The position numbers and the translations under genes were made by a program. A stretch of 12,451 nt of DNA from positions 1 through 12,451 of the forward strand of contig CAYWSY010000060.1 of assembly GCA_964461105.1 (NCBI GenBank). The letters run 5' to 3'. Shown piece by piece: positions 6,726-12,451 of the stretch. The notes beneath the pieces are model-generated. The model ran no database searches. It was not told where the DNA came from and was given only the letters and a program-made list of their open reading frames with translations. This DNA is from JAGVMG01 sp964461105 (GTDB lineage Bacteria > Chlamydiota > Chlamydiia > Chlamydiales > Rhabdochlamydiaceae). Position 1 is the stretch's first letter, and every line of letters starts with the position of its first letter.

Positions 6726-8801
6726 ATGGCTGCAGGTTCAAGTTCTGTTGGAGGCTCGCCTCCATCACCCCGTCATCAGATTGTTCCTATTGAATCGGAG
6801 CCTGGGTCATCCTCCGCACGAACGAGGACTGCTTCTGTTCGAGTATTTGGAGTAAGCGGACACCGAGTGCTGTCTTCTGCAGTCGGCTCGCATGCTTTTG
6901 ACACGATCCCTTCTGCGGGAGCGCAGCCCAGTTCTTCTACTCAAGCAGCGGCCTCTTCCTCCTCTTCTTCTTCTTCTTCTTCTTCTTCTTCGGGAATCAC
7001 AATGATTCCACCTCATGTTCAATTTGAATCGGCTTTTCCAGGAGAACATCTAAATCAGGATGTAGAGCAATCGATGATCACTTGGAATCAGATTTTGCAC
7101 CCAGACCGTGGCCCGCCAGGAGAACCTGTCTTGTATTTAAGAATCGATGCCAAGAACAAAATGGAGCTCTGTTGCTGTCCTAAAGAAGTCATTATAGGTG
7201 AGAAACGGAAGGTGTTAGAACGTGGGCAAGGAACATGTGATGGGATCTACTATATCTATGATCCCAAAGAAGTGTGCAGATGGCTCTCCCAACAAAACCT
7301 GACAAGAGAGTCATGTGAGGCATTAACTCCTTTTGTGCAATTTGTGGAAAAGCTTTTTGTAAGTGGGGCTAGTGGAGTGTTTCGTAGAGCAAGGGGCAGG
7401 ATTTCAGCGCGTATTTCTCAATCTGTTCCAACGTTAGAGGTTTTAGCAGAATTAAGACCTGAATCTAAGCATGCCAGAAAGATCGTTGCTATTCGTGGGG
7501 GGCTCTATCAAGGTGTGACGCTGACAGATGAGAAAGGATCCTTAAGTGGAAATCCGTGTTGCAATGATTGGGTTGGGGTTAAGGGAAAGGGAACGATTGG
7601 AGTGGTGGATGGACCCTCTCACGGACGCCCTGAATTACCTGCGCGCCATTTTCCTTTATATGAGAAGATATTTAATACGTTCGATCGCTGTGGGGAAGAG
7701 TTGCAAGCTTATTACGCTCATACGCCAGGGATCACAGACAAACAATTTGAAAACTATGCAGAAGCGTATCTGAGGCGTGAACTGGAGCCTTTGAGATACC
7801 AGATGAATGAGGTGAGCTCGGAAGATGCGCGACTCGCGCAAGAGGTGAAAAAAAGGCAATCGGATTCTGTCAAACCTTTAATTGCCCGATTTGTGGATAT
7901 ATCCCAAGAGATGACAGTTGCAGATGTGGAACTGCTATTTGGTAATCTGGATGGAGAGCAATTAGTCTATGCAATCCAAGGAACTCGCGCCCGTCTTAAG
8001 GCACTTACAGATGAACCTGAAGCTGAGAGCCTTAGTAGTTTTTTTGGGACTCTAACGAGAATTGAAGAAAATAGGATTATCTTAAGTTTTTACGAGGCGA
8101 TTCGCGATAAAAATTATTCTAAAGTGCTCGAATTGCGTGCAGCGATTTATGGAGGAAAAGAAACCATTCAACCATTAATCAGCCCAACTGCTAAGCAGCG
8201 GCTAGAAGCTAGGTCGGAAACTCAGTGGTTTCCAGAAACAGATGAGAATAGGTTGGTGAGGAATCTTCAGATTACCTTTGAAGCAACCTTCAATGCGATG
8301 AACCCTTCTGCAGAAAAAGGGATTTCTGGTCCTGCGTTAGCGTTTGCTAAAGTCATTCAGACGAAGAATGGTCCTTTTTTGTTGCGCCTTCAGTCCTCAG
8401 ATGCGAGCTGTTTGATTGCTTCTTCAGGTCAACCTACAAGAATTGATTGGGAAATGAAAGACTCGACAGGATTTGGGGGGAATTTGGGAGATAAAACTGA
8501 CATGGCAATCAGTTTAGGAAGAGTTGCTCCTGGGGATATCGTCTCTGTGCAAACGGATGGAGTGACTGATTTTACTGATTTACGACGCCTTACTCTAGCT
8601 GTAATCAGTGCGGAAGACCCTGAATCTCTGTTTGCCCAATTAGTAGAACCAATGTATGCCTTTGTGGGATCAGAGTCCCAGCTTTCTGCACTTCCATCAC
8701 CAAGAGGAGAAGCGCAGCCCATAAAACCTCTTGATCCAACGGGTCAAAATCCTCACGGCGTGGATGATTTTAGCTGCGTTCGAATGGAAGTAGCAGTTTG
8801 A
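6726..8801 (+). CDS. PP2C-like protein with poly-serine N-terminal region
   Basis: 691 residues; GGAGA lies 7 nt before the ATG. Residues 1-95 are rich in Ser, Pro, Ala and Thr, look disordered, and include 13 consecutive serines (77-89). Residues 100-270 have no domain I recognise and contain CCC (149-151 region). PP2C (PPM) phosphatase hallmarks follow. ND at 280-281 and VVDGPSHG (D295, G296) match motifs 1-2. GDIVSVQTDGVTD (D611, G612) matches motif 8 and VDDFS (D680, D681) the final metal-binding motif. GGNLGDKTDMAISLG precedes motif 8. Motifs 2 and 8 are more than 300 residues apart, so a helical insertion of roughly 100 or more residues is likely (about 340-500). PP2C enzymes remove phosphate from Ser/Thr using Mn2+ or Mg2+. 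The disordered start without a Sec signal resembles type III secretion substrates, so a host-directed effector is plausible but unproven. A pseudophosphatase is the alternative. Confidence 0.7.
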   Translation: MAAGSSSVGGSPPSPRHQIVPIESEPGSSSARTRTASVRVFGVSGHRVLSSAVGSHAFDTIPSAGAQPSSSTQAAASSSSSSSSSSSSSGITMIPPHVQFESAFPGEHLNQDVEQSMITWNQILHPDRGPPGEPVLYLRIDAKNKMELCCCPKEVIIGEKRKVLERGQGTCDGIYYIYDPKEVCRWLSQQNLTRESCEALTPFVQFVEKLFVSGASGVFRRARGRISARISQSVPTLEVLAELRPESKHARKIVAIRGGLYQGVTLTDEKGSLSGNPCCNDWVGVKGKGTIGVVDGPSHGRPELPARHFPLYEKIFNTFDRCGEELQAYYAHTPGITDKQFENYAEAYLRRELEPLRYQMNEVSSEDARLAQEVKKRQSDSVKPLIARFVDISQEMTVADVELLFGNLDGEQLVYAIQGTRARLKALTDEPEAESLSSFFGTLTRIEENRIILSFYEAIRDKNYSKVLELRAAIYGGKETIQPLISPTAKQRLEARSETQWFPETDENRLVRNLQITFEATFNAMNPSAEKGISGPALAFAKVIQTKNGPFLLRLQSSDASCLIASSGQPTRIDWEMKDSTGFGGNLGDKTDMAISLGRVAPGDIVSVQTDGVTDFTDLRRLTLAVISAEDPESLFAQLVEPMYAFVGSESQLSALPSPRGEAQPIKPLDPTGQNPHGVDDFSCVRMEVAV
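6963..6989 (+). repeat. (TCT)9 microsatellite inside a coding region
   Basis: Nine perfect TCT units, preceded by TCT TCC TCC and followed by TCG, together encode 13 serines. Because the unit is a triplet in frame, slippage would change the length of the serine tract without breaking the gene. Nearly exclusive use of one serine codon, although six are available, points to repeat expansion and not to selection on amino acids alone. Confidence 0.9.
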
Positions 8802-8887
8802 TTACAATTGAGCCGCGTATATAGTAGTGGCGGGTGTTAGTTTTAAAGTAAAAAATTATACGAAATATGATACTTTGTTAAATTAAA

Positions 8888-8897
8888 NNNNNNNNNN
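8888..8897. other. Assembly gap (10 N)
   Basis: Ten ambiguous bases in the convergent intergenic space between the PP2C-like gene and the regulator gene. A fixed run of 10 N is typical of a scaffold join of unknown true length. The right edge of the gap lies in a repeat (8898-8919), a common reason for an assembly break. Region 8802-8887 left of it is AT-rich, with no gene or clear terminator. Confidence 0.95.
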
Positions 8898-8919
8898 CGG
8901 TTCAAAGGCACCCTAAGGA
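8898..8919 (-). repeat. Short dispersed repeat, copy 2
   Basis: The inverted copy of the element at 84-106, with one base deleted and one changed. It abuts the N gap, so its full length is unknown. On the - strand it supplies the last codons (S-L-G-C-L and stop) of the sigma-54 regulator gene. Confidence 0.55.
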
Positions 8920-10266
8920 GTATAAATTGAGCTTATTGCGCAATGTGCGGATACTGATGCCGAGAGTTTCGGCTGCGCGAGTTCGATTGTTGTGATGCGC
9001 GGCTAATGTTTGAAGGATGAGCCGTTTTTCCATCTCTGCTAAAGTAATCCCCACAGGATATGCAGGATCTGGTGTTGAGACCAACGTCGGGGCCTGCAGG
9101 TCAAGGGCGACCAGATCGGGTGTAATGACCTCGGAGGGGGTCATGACAATGCTGCGTTCAATCACGTTGGCAAGTTCGCGGATGTTGCCGGGCCAATGGT
9201 AGGCAAGTAGTTTTTCTGAGGCTTCTTTAGAGAGCTGTTTGCGCGCTTTTTTGTTTTCAAGACAGAGCCTTTCCAAAAAATATTCCGCAAGAGGCAGGAT
9301 ATCTTCCGTGCGCTCGCGCAACGGGGGAAGGTGGATAGGAACGACATTGAGGCGATAATAGAGGTCTTCTCTGAAAATTTTCTGTTCCACCGCTTCCTTC
9401 ATGCATCGGTTTGAGGTTGAAATGAAACGCACATCAACGGAAATGCATCTGGATCCCCCTACACGCTCAAATTCCATCTCTTGGATCGCTCGCAGCAGCT
9501 TGGGTTGCAATTCTAACGGGATCTCTGAAATCTCATCGAGGAGGAGAGTTCCCTTGTCAGCCAGTTCGAATCTGCCTAGGCGCTTGTTGATAGCCCCTGT
9601 AAAAGACCCTTTTTCGTGGCCGAAAAACTCAGACTCGAGAAGGGGAGCTGGGATGGCCGCGCAGTTCACTTTAATAAACGGCAGTTGAGCCCTACCTGAT
9701 GAAAAGTGGATGGCATGGGCGATCACCTCTTTTCCCGTTCCCGACTCTCCGCTAATGAAGACACTCGCATTGCTCTGTGCGATTTTTTCTACGTCTAACA
9801 GAATCTTCTTCATCAGATCGCTTTGAGCAATGAGTTGCTCCTTGAGACCATGCTGTGTTGAGATCTCTTGCCGCAGGAACCGGTTTTCTTCGAGGAGAGA
9901 CGCATGTTCCTGCGCTTTTCCAATCATCGCTTCGATGGTTTCTTGGGAAAACGGCTTGATGAGATAATTAAACGCCCCTTGTCGCATCGCTTCAATAGCA
10001 AGTTCCACATGTGCAAAGGCAGTGGTAAAAATAACAATAGTTTGAGGATTGCGCAACTTGGCTTGGATCAAGATTTCAAGACTTGAGAGCTCTTGCAGCT
10101 TGATCGAGCAAAAAATCAGATCAAAAGGGTGCTGGCGGATCATGGCAAGCGCTACGGAGCCTTGATCTGCGCGCGTGATCTCCAAATCCTTCGATGCAAG
10201 TCCGTCTGATAAGGCTTGTAAGACCGAGGGATCTTCTTCAATAACGAGCACTTTTTCCAAGGCCAT
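8902..10266 (-). CDS. NtrC-family sigma-54-dependent response regulator
   Basis: 454 residues in three domains. The receiver domain is about 4-120, the AAA+ sigma-54 activation domain about 145-370, and a Fis-type helix-turn-helix about 425-447 (NRTRAAETLGISIRTLRNKL). Walker A is GESGTGKE (173-180), the sigma-54-contact loop is GSFTGA (220-225, usual form GAFTGA), Walker B is LLLDEI (D244, E245), and RED (299-301) with R305 follows. It remodels RNA polymerase-sigma-54 at -24/-12 promoters. The receiver keeps acidic residues E10-E11-D12, T81 and K104. The phospho-acceptor position is serine 54 (FDLIFCSIKL, codon TCG at 10105-10107), so normal aspartyl phosphorylation looks impossible. Chlamydial CtcC/AtoC is the nearest family I can name. 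The start at 10266 (MALEKVLVIEED) begins right at the receiver; the longer frame to 10359 adds unrelated residues. No histidine kinase gene is adjacent. Confidence 0.9.
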   Translation of the reverse strand: MALEKVLVIEEDPSVLQALSDGLASKDLEITRADQGSVALAMIRQHPFDLIFCSIKLQELSSLEILIQAKLRNPQTIVIFTTAFAHVELAIEAMRQGAFNYLIKPFSQETIEAMIGKAQEHASLLEENRFLRQEISTQHGLKEQLIAQSDLMKKILLDVEKIAQSNASVFISGESGTGKEVIAHAIHFSSGRAQLPFIKVNCAAIPAPLLESEFFGHEKGSFTGAINKRLGRFELADKGTLLLDEISEIPLELQPKLLRAIQEMEFERVGGSRCISVDVRFISTSNRCMKEAVEQKIFREDLYYRLNVVPIHLPPLRERTEDILPLAEYFLERLCLENKKARKQLSKEASEKLLAYHWPGNIRELANVIERSIVMTPSEVITPDLVALDLQAPTLVSTPDPAYPVGITLAEMEKRLILQTLAAHHNNRTRAAETLGISIRTLRNKLNLYSLGCL

Positions 10267-10339
10267 AAAATAGGGGTGTCCTTTTGGTTGACGGCTTTGC
10301 CACGCTGTTGTAGCTTTATTCTTAAGATAAGGGAATTGC

Positions 10340-10356
10340 CAACACCAATTGTGTTG
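10340..10356. promoter_or_regulatory. Inverted repeat in the divergent intergenic region
   Basis: CAACAC (10340-10345) and GTGTTG (10351-10356) form a perfect 6-bp inverted repeat around CAATT. It lies between the divergent regulator and lipoprotein genes and touches the -35 candidate for the lipoprotein gene. It could be an operator, possibly autoregulatory, or a chance hairpin. Confidence 0.3.
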
Positions 10357-10382
10357 CACCCCCCTCCCTATTGCGGATTATA
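10354..10382 (+). promoter_or_regulatory. Candidate promoter for the lipoprotein gene
   Basis: TTGCAC at 10354-10359 and ATTATA at 10377-10382 are 17 nt apart, with a C-rich spacer (ACCCCCCTCCCT around it). The start site would fall near 10389, leaving a short leader before GTG 10405. Confidence 0.35.
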
Positions 10383-10404
10383 GGAAAAGGCGAGTTTAAC
10401 GAAA

Positions 10405-11235
10405 GTGTTTATCTCATTTTGGCTTCTTCTTCTTGCAACCCTTTCCCTTTCAGGATGTTCAGGGTTGGAGCAATCAGAGCAAGAAAAGCTCCGCCGGATG
10501 AATGCCAAAGGGGAATTCATCTTGCGCACGCATGATGATGAGACGTATGTGATTGCAACTCCAGTACAGCGCGTTCGCGAGCGATATCCTTGGGAAGCCT
10601 CCTATCAGGGGCAGCATCCAAAAATCACCAAGGAGTTTTTTCGTTGTAAGGGAAGTAGTTCTAACCCCCATCATGCCGATTACAAAGACCCTTCCCGTCC
10701 TGTAAGCTATTTTGATTGTGGAGGGTTTTTAAAGCATAGCCTTCCCATGAAAGGGGATAAAGAAGTTGTCTATCCGATCCTGATTGATTTGCTTAACTAC
10801 GTCCAAGAGAAAACACAATCCAAAGTTGTCATTACTTGCGGCCATCGGTGTCCTGTTCACAATGCTTATGCTGATCATTCAACGTACAATCAGAATTCAA
10901 AACATATGATTGGCGCTGAAGTGGACTTTTACGTGCAAGGGTGGGAGCAGCGTCCCGAAGAAGTGATTCAGCTCTTAATGGATTACTACAAGGAGCATCC
11001 CATTGCAGCAAAAGACCCATTTCTGCGTCTTGAACTGGGGAATCTTAACGTCTCCACTCCTCCTTGGTACAACAAGGAGATCCTCATCAAACTCTACAAG
11101 AAGCATGAAGGACGGGATTTTGATAATCGGCATCCCTATCCTTACCTCAGTATTCAAGTGCGCCATGATCGGGAAACGGATGAGAAGGTGATCTGTTCTT
11201 GGGAAAAGGCTTTTCGCTGTTTCCGCAGGTATTAA
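10405..11235 (+). CDS. Lipoprotein with M15-like peptidase signature
   Basis: 276 residues. The hydrophobic start MFISFWLLLLATLSLSGC ends in the lipobox LSGC with C18, so the protein is predicted to be exported, lipid-modified and held in the envelope. The n-region has no Lys or Arg, which is unusual. The start is GTG 10405: an in-frame TAG at 10381-10383 and no other start codon leave no upstream choice. AAAAGG at 10385-10390 is rather distant. The central part resembles D,D-carboxypeptidase/peptidase M15 folds. TCGHRCPVHN (R148) matches the usual SGYRSxxHN, and SKHMIGAEVD gives zinc-ligand candidates H167 and D174. A third ligand may be H254. These enzymes cleave peptide crosslinks of peptidoglycan. 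E172 replaces the usual alanine of SxHxxGxAxD. Six further cysteines (81, 105, 145, 149, 264, 272) could form disulfides, as is common in chlamydial envelopes. A non-enzymatic envelope protein remains possible. Confidence 0.7.
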   Translation: MFISFWLLLLATLSLSGCSGLEQSEQEKLRRMNAKGEFILRTHDDETYVIATPVQRVRERYPWEASYQGQHPKITKEFFRCKGSSSNPHHADYKDPSRPVSYFDCGGFLKHSLPMKGDKEVVYPILIDLLNYVQEKTQSKVVITCGHRCPVHNAYADHSTYNQNSKHMIGAEVDFYVQGWEQRPEEVIQLLMDYYKEHPIAAKDPFLRLELGNLNVSTPPWYNKEILIKLYKKHEGRDFDNRHPYPYLSIQVRHDRETDEKVICSWEKAFRCFRRY

Positions 11236-11245
11236 CTTTTTGAAG

Positions 11246-11275
11246 TTGCGCAATTTCATTTGATTAGAGTATGAT
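11246..11275 (+). promoter_or_regulatory. Candidate promoter for tRNA-Leu
   Basis: TTGCGC (11246-11251) and TATGAT (11270-11275) are spaced by 18 nt, putting the transcription start near 11282, ten bases before the tRNA. The -35 box lies within the palindrome TTGCGCAA. This fits a stand-alone tRNA transcript. Confidence 0.5.
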
Positions 11276-11291
11276 TGCCATTCCATTTTAT

Positions 11292-11375
11292 GCCGATGTG
11301 GCGGAATTGGTAGACGCGGTAGATTCAAAATCTTCTTCTAGCAATAGAGTGCTGGTTCGAGTCCAGTCCTCGGCA
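11292..11375 (+). tRNA. tRNA-Leu, anticodon CAA
   Basis: 84 nt with the long variable arm typical of leucine tRNAs (about 11336-11350). The acceptor GCCGATG (11292-11298) pairs with CCTCGGC (11368-11374), with discriminator A11375. GTAGA/TCTTC closes the loop TTCAAAA, giving anticodon CAA at 11326-11328 (codon UUG). The T arm carries TTCGAGT. AATTGGTAGAC in the D loop is the standard bacterial leucine form. Two stem positions do not pair: T·C in the acceptor and T·T in the anticodon stem. CCA is not encoded. Confidence 0.88.
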
Positions 11376-11382
11376 TATCGCC

Positions 11383-11420
11383 AGAGACATTTTCAGAAAT
11401 GACGATGTCTCTACATTTTT
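11383..11420 (+). terminator. Rho-independent terminator after tRNA-Leu
   Basis: AGAGACAT (11383-11390) and ATGTCTCT (11405-11412) form a perfect 8-bp stem with a 14-nt loop. ACA and five T's follow (11416-11420). It begins 8 nt after the tRNA and fits as its terminator. The long loop lowers confidence slightly. Confidence 0.65.
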
Positions 11421-11468
11421 CTCACTTTCTAAGTTCTTAGTTTTCTGTAAGAAAACGCCTTCTTCTAA

Positions 11469-11712
11469 TCTGAAAAAGAAACACACCATTACAACATCCT
11501 GCTTCTCGACGAGCCAAACAACCACTTCGATCTCGAAGCCGTCTCAGTGCTCTCATGGGCGCTCCAAGACTTTAAGGGAACAGTACTCATTGGCCAGCCA
11601 CACGACTAAGACCTCATCAATGATGCTGCCAATCGAATCATCGCGTTTGAAGAGAAGGGAGTTGTGCATCACTGATGGGAATCTTGATGAGTACTTTGCA
11701 GCCAAGGAGTAA
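11469..11712 (+). pseudogene. Decayed 3' end of an ABC-F ATPase gene
   Basis: From 11493 one frame reads NILLLDEPNNHFDLEAVSVL, then WALQDFKGTVLIGQPHD, stop, DLINDAANRIIAFEEKGVV. This follows the second nucleotide-binding domain of ABC-F proteins (Walker B LLLDEP, the TNHLDLEA motif, switch SHDR and RIIAFE). A TAA at 11607-11609 replaces the SHDR arginine and a TGA lies at 11673-11675. After a +1 shift the family ending GNLDEYFAAKE and a stop (11710-11712) reappear. Only about 75 codons remain: no Walker A, signature motif or first domain is seen, and there is no start codon. ABC-F proteins act on the ribosome as translation factors or antibiotic-protection proteins. The remnant presumably derives from a lost or duplicated copy. 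It lies in the 545-nt gene-free stretch after tRNA-Leu. Confidence 0.82.
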
Positions 11713-11849
11713 GGGTCTCTAGGAGGATAGGTTCATAGTGCTCAACTCACCGTCTAATTCCACTCGTTTTTTAATAAAAAATGTAATTATTAATTATGTT
11801 AATTAACGTAAGTAATTGCATTAGAAGGTTTTGCTTTTGAAAAAAAACG
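11713..11849. other. AT-rich gene-free spacer
   Basis: No open frame or RNA gene is seen. The stretch contains T6/A6 tracts (about 11767-11781) and the 10-bp palindrome GTTAATTAAC (11798-11807) within repeated TAATTA motifs. It may act as an upstream element for the strong promoter that follows, or be neutral spacer. Confidence 0.4.
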
Positions 11850-11878
11850 TTGACTTTTCTTAAAACAAATGATACAAT
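11850..11878 (+). promoter_or_regulatory. Strong sigma-70-type promoter of the LRR gene
   Basis: TTGACT (11850-11855) and TACAAT (11873-11878) are 17 nt apart, the best consensus match in the window. The predicted start near 11885 gives a leader of about 36 nt that contains AAGGAG. The A/T-rich sequence just upstream (A8 at 11840-11847 region) could serve as an UP element. Confidence 0.75.
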
Positions 11879-11920
11879 CCTTCTTAATATTAAACAAGCT
11901 TGCTAATAAGGAGATTTTTT

Positions 11921-12451
11921 ATGGCAGCATCAATTAGTTTAACAAATTTAAGAGCGAACCCCTCAAGCCTGGCGGATGCTCCACCACAACTTCCCGAAAA
12001 AGTAAGGGTTGTTGTTGAACAACTTCGATCAAACTCCATCGCTGAGCTTAATTTGTATAATTGGGGGTTAACGGATGCTGGCATTAAGGCAATTGCAACA
12101 GCTCTTGCTGAAAATACCACTCTTACACATCTTAATCTGGGGGATAACCGGATCAGCGCTGAGGGGGCAGGGGCTCTTGCAACAGCTCTTTCTACAAATA
12201 CCACTCTTACACACCTTAATCTGGGGGATAACCGGATCAGCGATAAGGGGGCAGAGGCTCTTGCAACAGCTCTTTCTACAAATACCACTCTTAGACACCT
12301 TGATCTGGGGGATAACCGGATCAGCGATAAGGGGGCAGAGGCTCTTGCAACAGCTCTTTCTACAAATACCACTCTTAGACACCTTGATCTGGGGGATAAC
12401 CGGATCAGCGATAAGGGGGCAGAGGCTCTTGCAACAGCTCTTTCTACAAAT
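11921..12451 (+). CDS. Leucine-rich-repeat protein, RNase-inhibitor/NLR type (3' truncated by window end)
   Basis: 177 codons are visible with no stop, so the gene continues beyond the window. AAGGAG (11908-11913) lies 7 nt before the ATG. Residues 1-37 (MAASISLTNLRANPSSL...) form a cap without a Sec signal. From residue 38 come 28-residue LRR units of the eukaryote-like type: TLxHLNLGDNRISDKGAEAL followed by ATALSTNT. The first unit (38-65) is diverged. The next four (from 12116) are near-identical. This repeat class is found in NLR/NOD3 and RNase inhibitor proteins and in families of amoeba-associated chlamydiae. It forms a curved protein-binding surface, so a host-facing or effector role is plausible. 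It has its own promoter and is not in an operon with a visible neighbour. Confidence 0.88.
   Translation, partial: MAASISLTNLRANPSSLADAPPQLPEKVRVVVEQLRSNSIAELNLYNWGLTDAGIKAIATALAENTTLTHLNLGDNRISAEGAGALATALSTNTTLTHLNLGDNRISDKGAEALATALSTNTTLRHLDLGDNRISDKGAEALATALSTNTTLRHLDLGDNRISDKGAEALATALSTN
12116..12451 (+). repeat. Tandem 84-bp coding repeat, four units
   Basis: Units are 12116-12199, 12200-12283, 12284-12367 and 12368-12451. Units 3 and 4 are identical. Unit 2 differs from unit 3 at two bases (Thr/Arg and Asn/Asp changes), and unit 1 from unit 2 at four. Each unit equals 28 codons, so copy-number change keeps the frame. The window ends exactly at the end of unit 4, so the true copy number is unknown. 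Confidence 0.95.

Noticed and set aside
10267..10359. 31-residue N-terminal extension of the regulator
   Set aside because: The added residues are not part of the receiver fold and cover a likely regulatory region with an inverted repeat. The ATG at 10266 starts right at the first beta strand.
10975..11328. 117-codon - strand open frame
   Set aside because: Overlaps the lipoprotein gene and tRNA-Leu; no domain and no plausible start context.
11292..11720. Integrated element at tRNA-Leu
   Set aside because: I looked for a repeated tRNA 3' end or an integrase gene downstream and saw neither within the window.
12068..12382. Repetitive - strand open frames across the LRR region
   Set aside because: An 84-bp repeat without stops in several frames keeps antisense frames open by arithmetic. 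The + strand gives a textbook LRR with promoter and ribosome binding site.
12116..12451. CRISPR-like array
   Set aside because: Units are contiguous with no spacers, are 84 bp long and code in frame for LRRs.

Overview
The window reads as a chromosomal segment from a bacterium of the phylum Chlamydiota, probably an environmental amoeba-associated lineage (Parachlamydiales-like) and not Chlamydia itself. This is an inference from gene content: two DUF115/MAF-like proteins around a MORN-repeat protein, a solo NtrC-type regulator resembling chlamydial CtcC/AtoC, a large PP2C-like protein with a serine-rich N-terminus, and an NLR-style leucine-rich-repeat protein. No rRNA or marker gene fixes the taxon. 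A run of 10 N at 8888-8897 is a scaffold join, so the order of genes across it is an assembly claim.

Left block (207-6668, all +): tRNA-Arg(UCG) is followed after 11 nt by an RlmN-family radical SAM methyltransferase, a long-form ribosome hibernation factor (HPF), a small PD-(D/E)XK protein of the HsdR N-terminal type, a DUF115/MAF-like protein, a seven-repeat MORN_2 protein and a second DUF115/MAF-like paralogue. Gaps are 35 nt or negative (overlaps of 38, 4, 4 and 26 nt), so the six genes look like one operon. The first two act on the ribosome and tRNA. The last three look like a surface-glycan or nucleotide-sugar cassette of unknown substrate.

Middle (6726-8801, +): a 691-residue PP2C-like protein with a (TCT)9 microsatellite coding poly-serine. 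It retains the metal-binding aspartates, but motifs 2 and 8 are spread over more than 300 residues. After the N gap, a sigma-54-dependent response regulator lies on the - strand (8902-10266). It has serine where the phospho-accepting aspartate should be, and its last codons lie in a 23-bp element also present near the window start.

Right block: a lipoprotein with an M15-like metallopeptidase signature, divergent from the regulator; tRNA-Leu(CAA) with its own promoter and terminator; the decayed 3' end of an ABC-F ATPase gene; then, behind the best promoter in the window (TTGACT-N17-TACAAT), an LRR gene of tandem 84-bp units. The last two units are identical, and the window stops exactly at a unit boundary with the gene still open.
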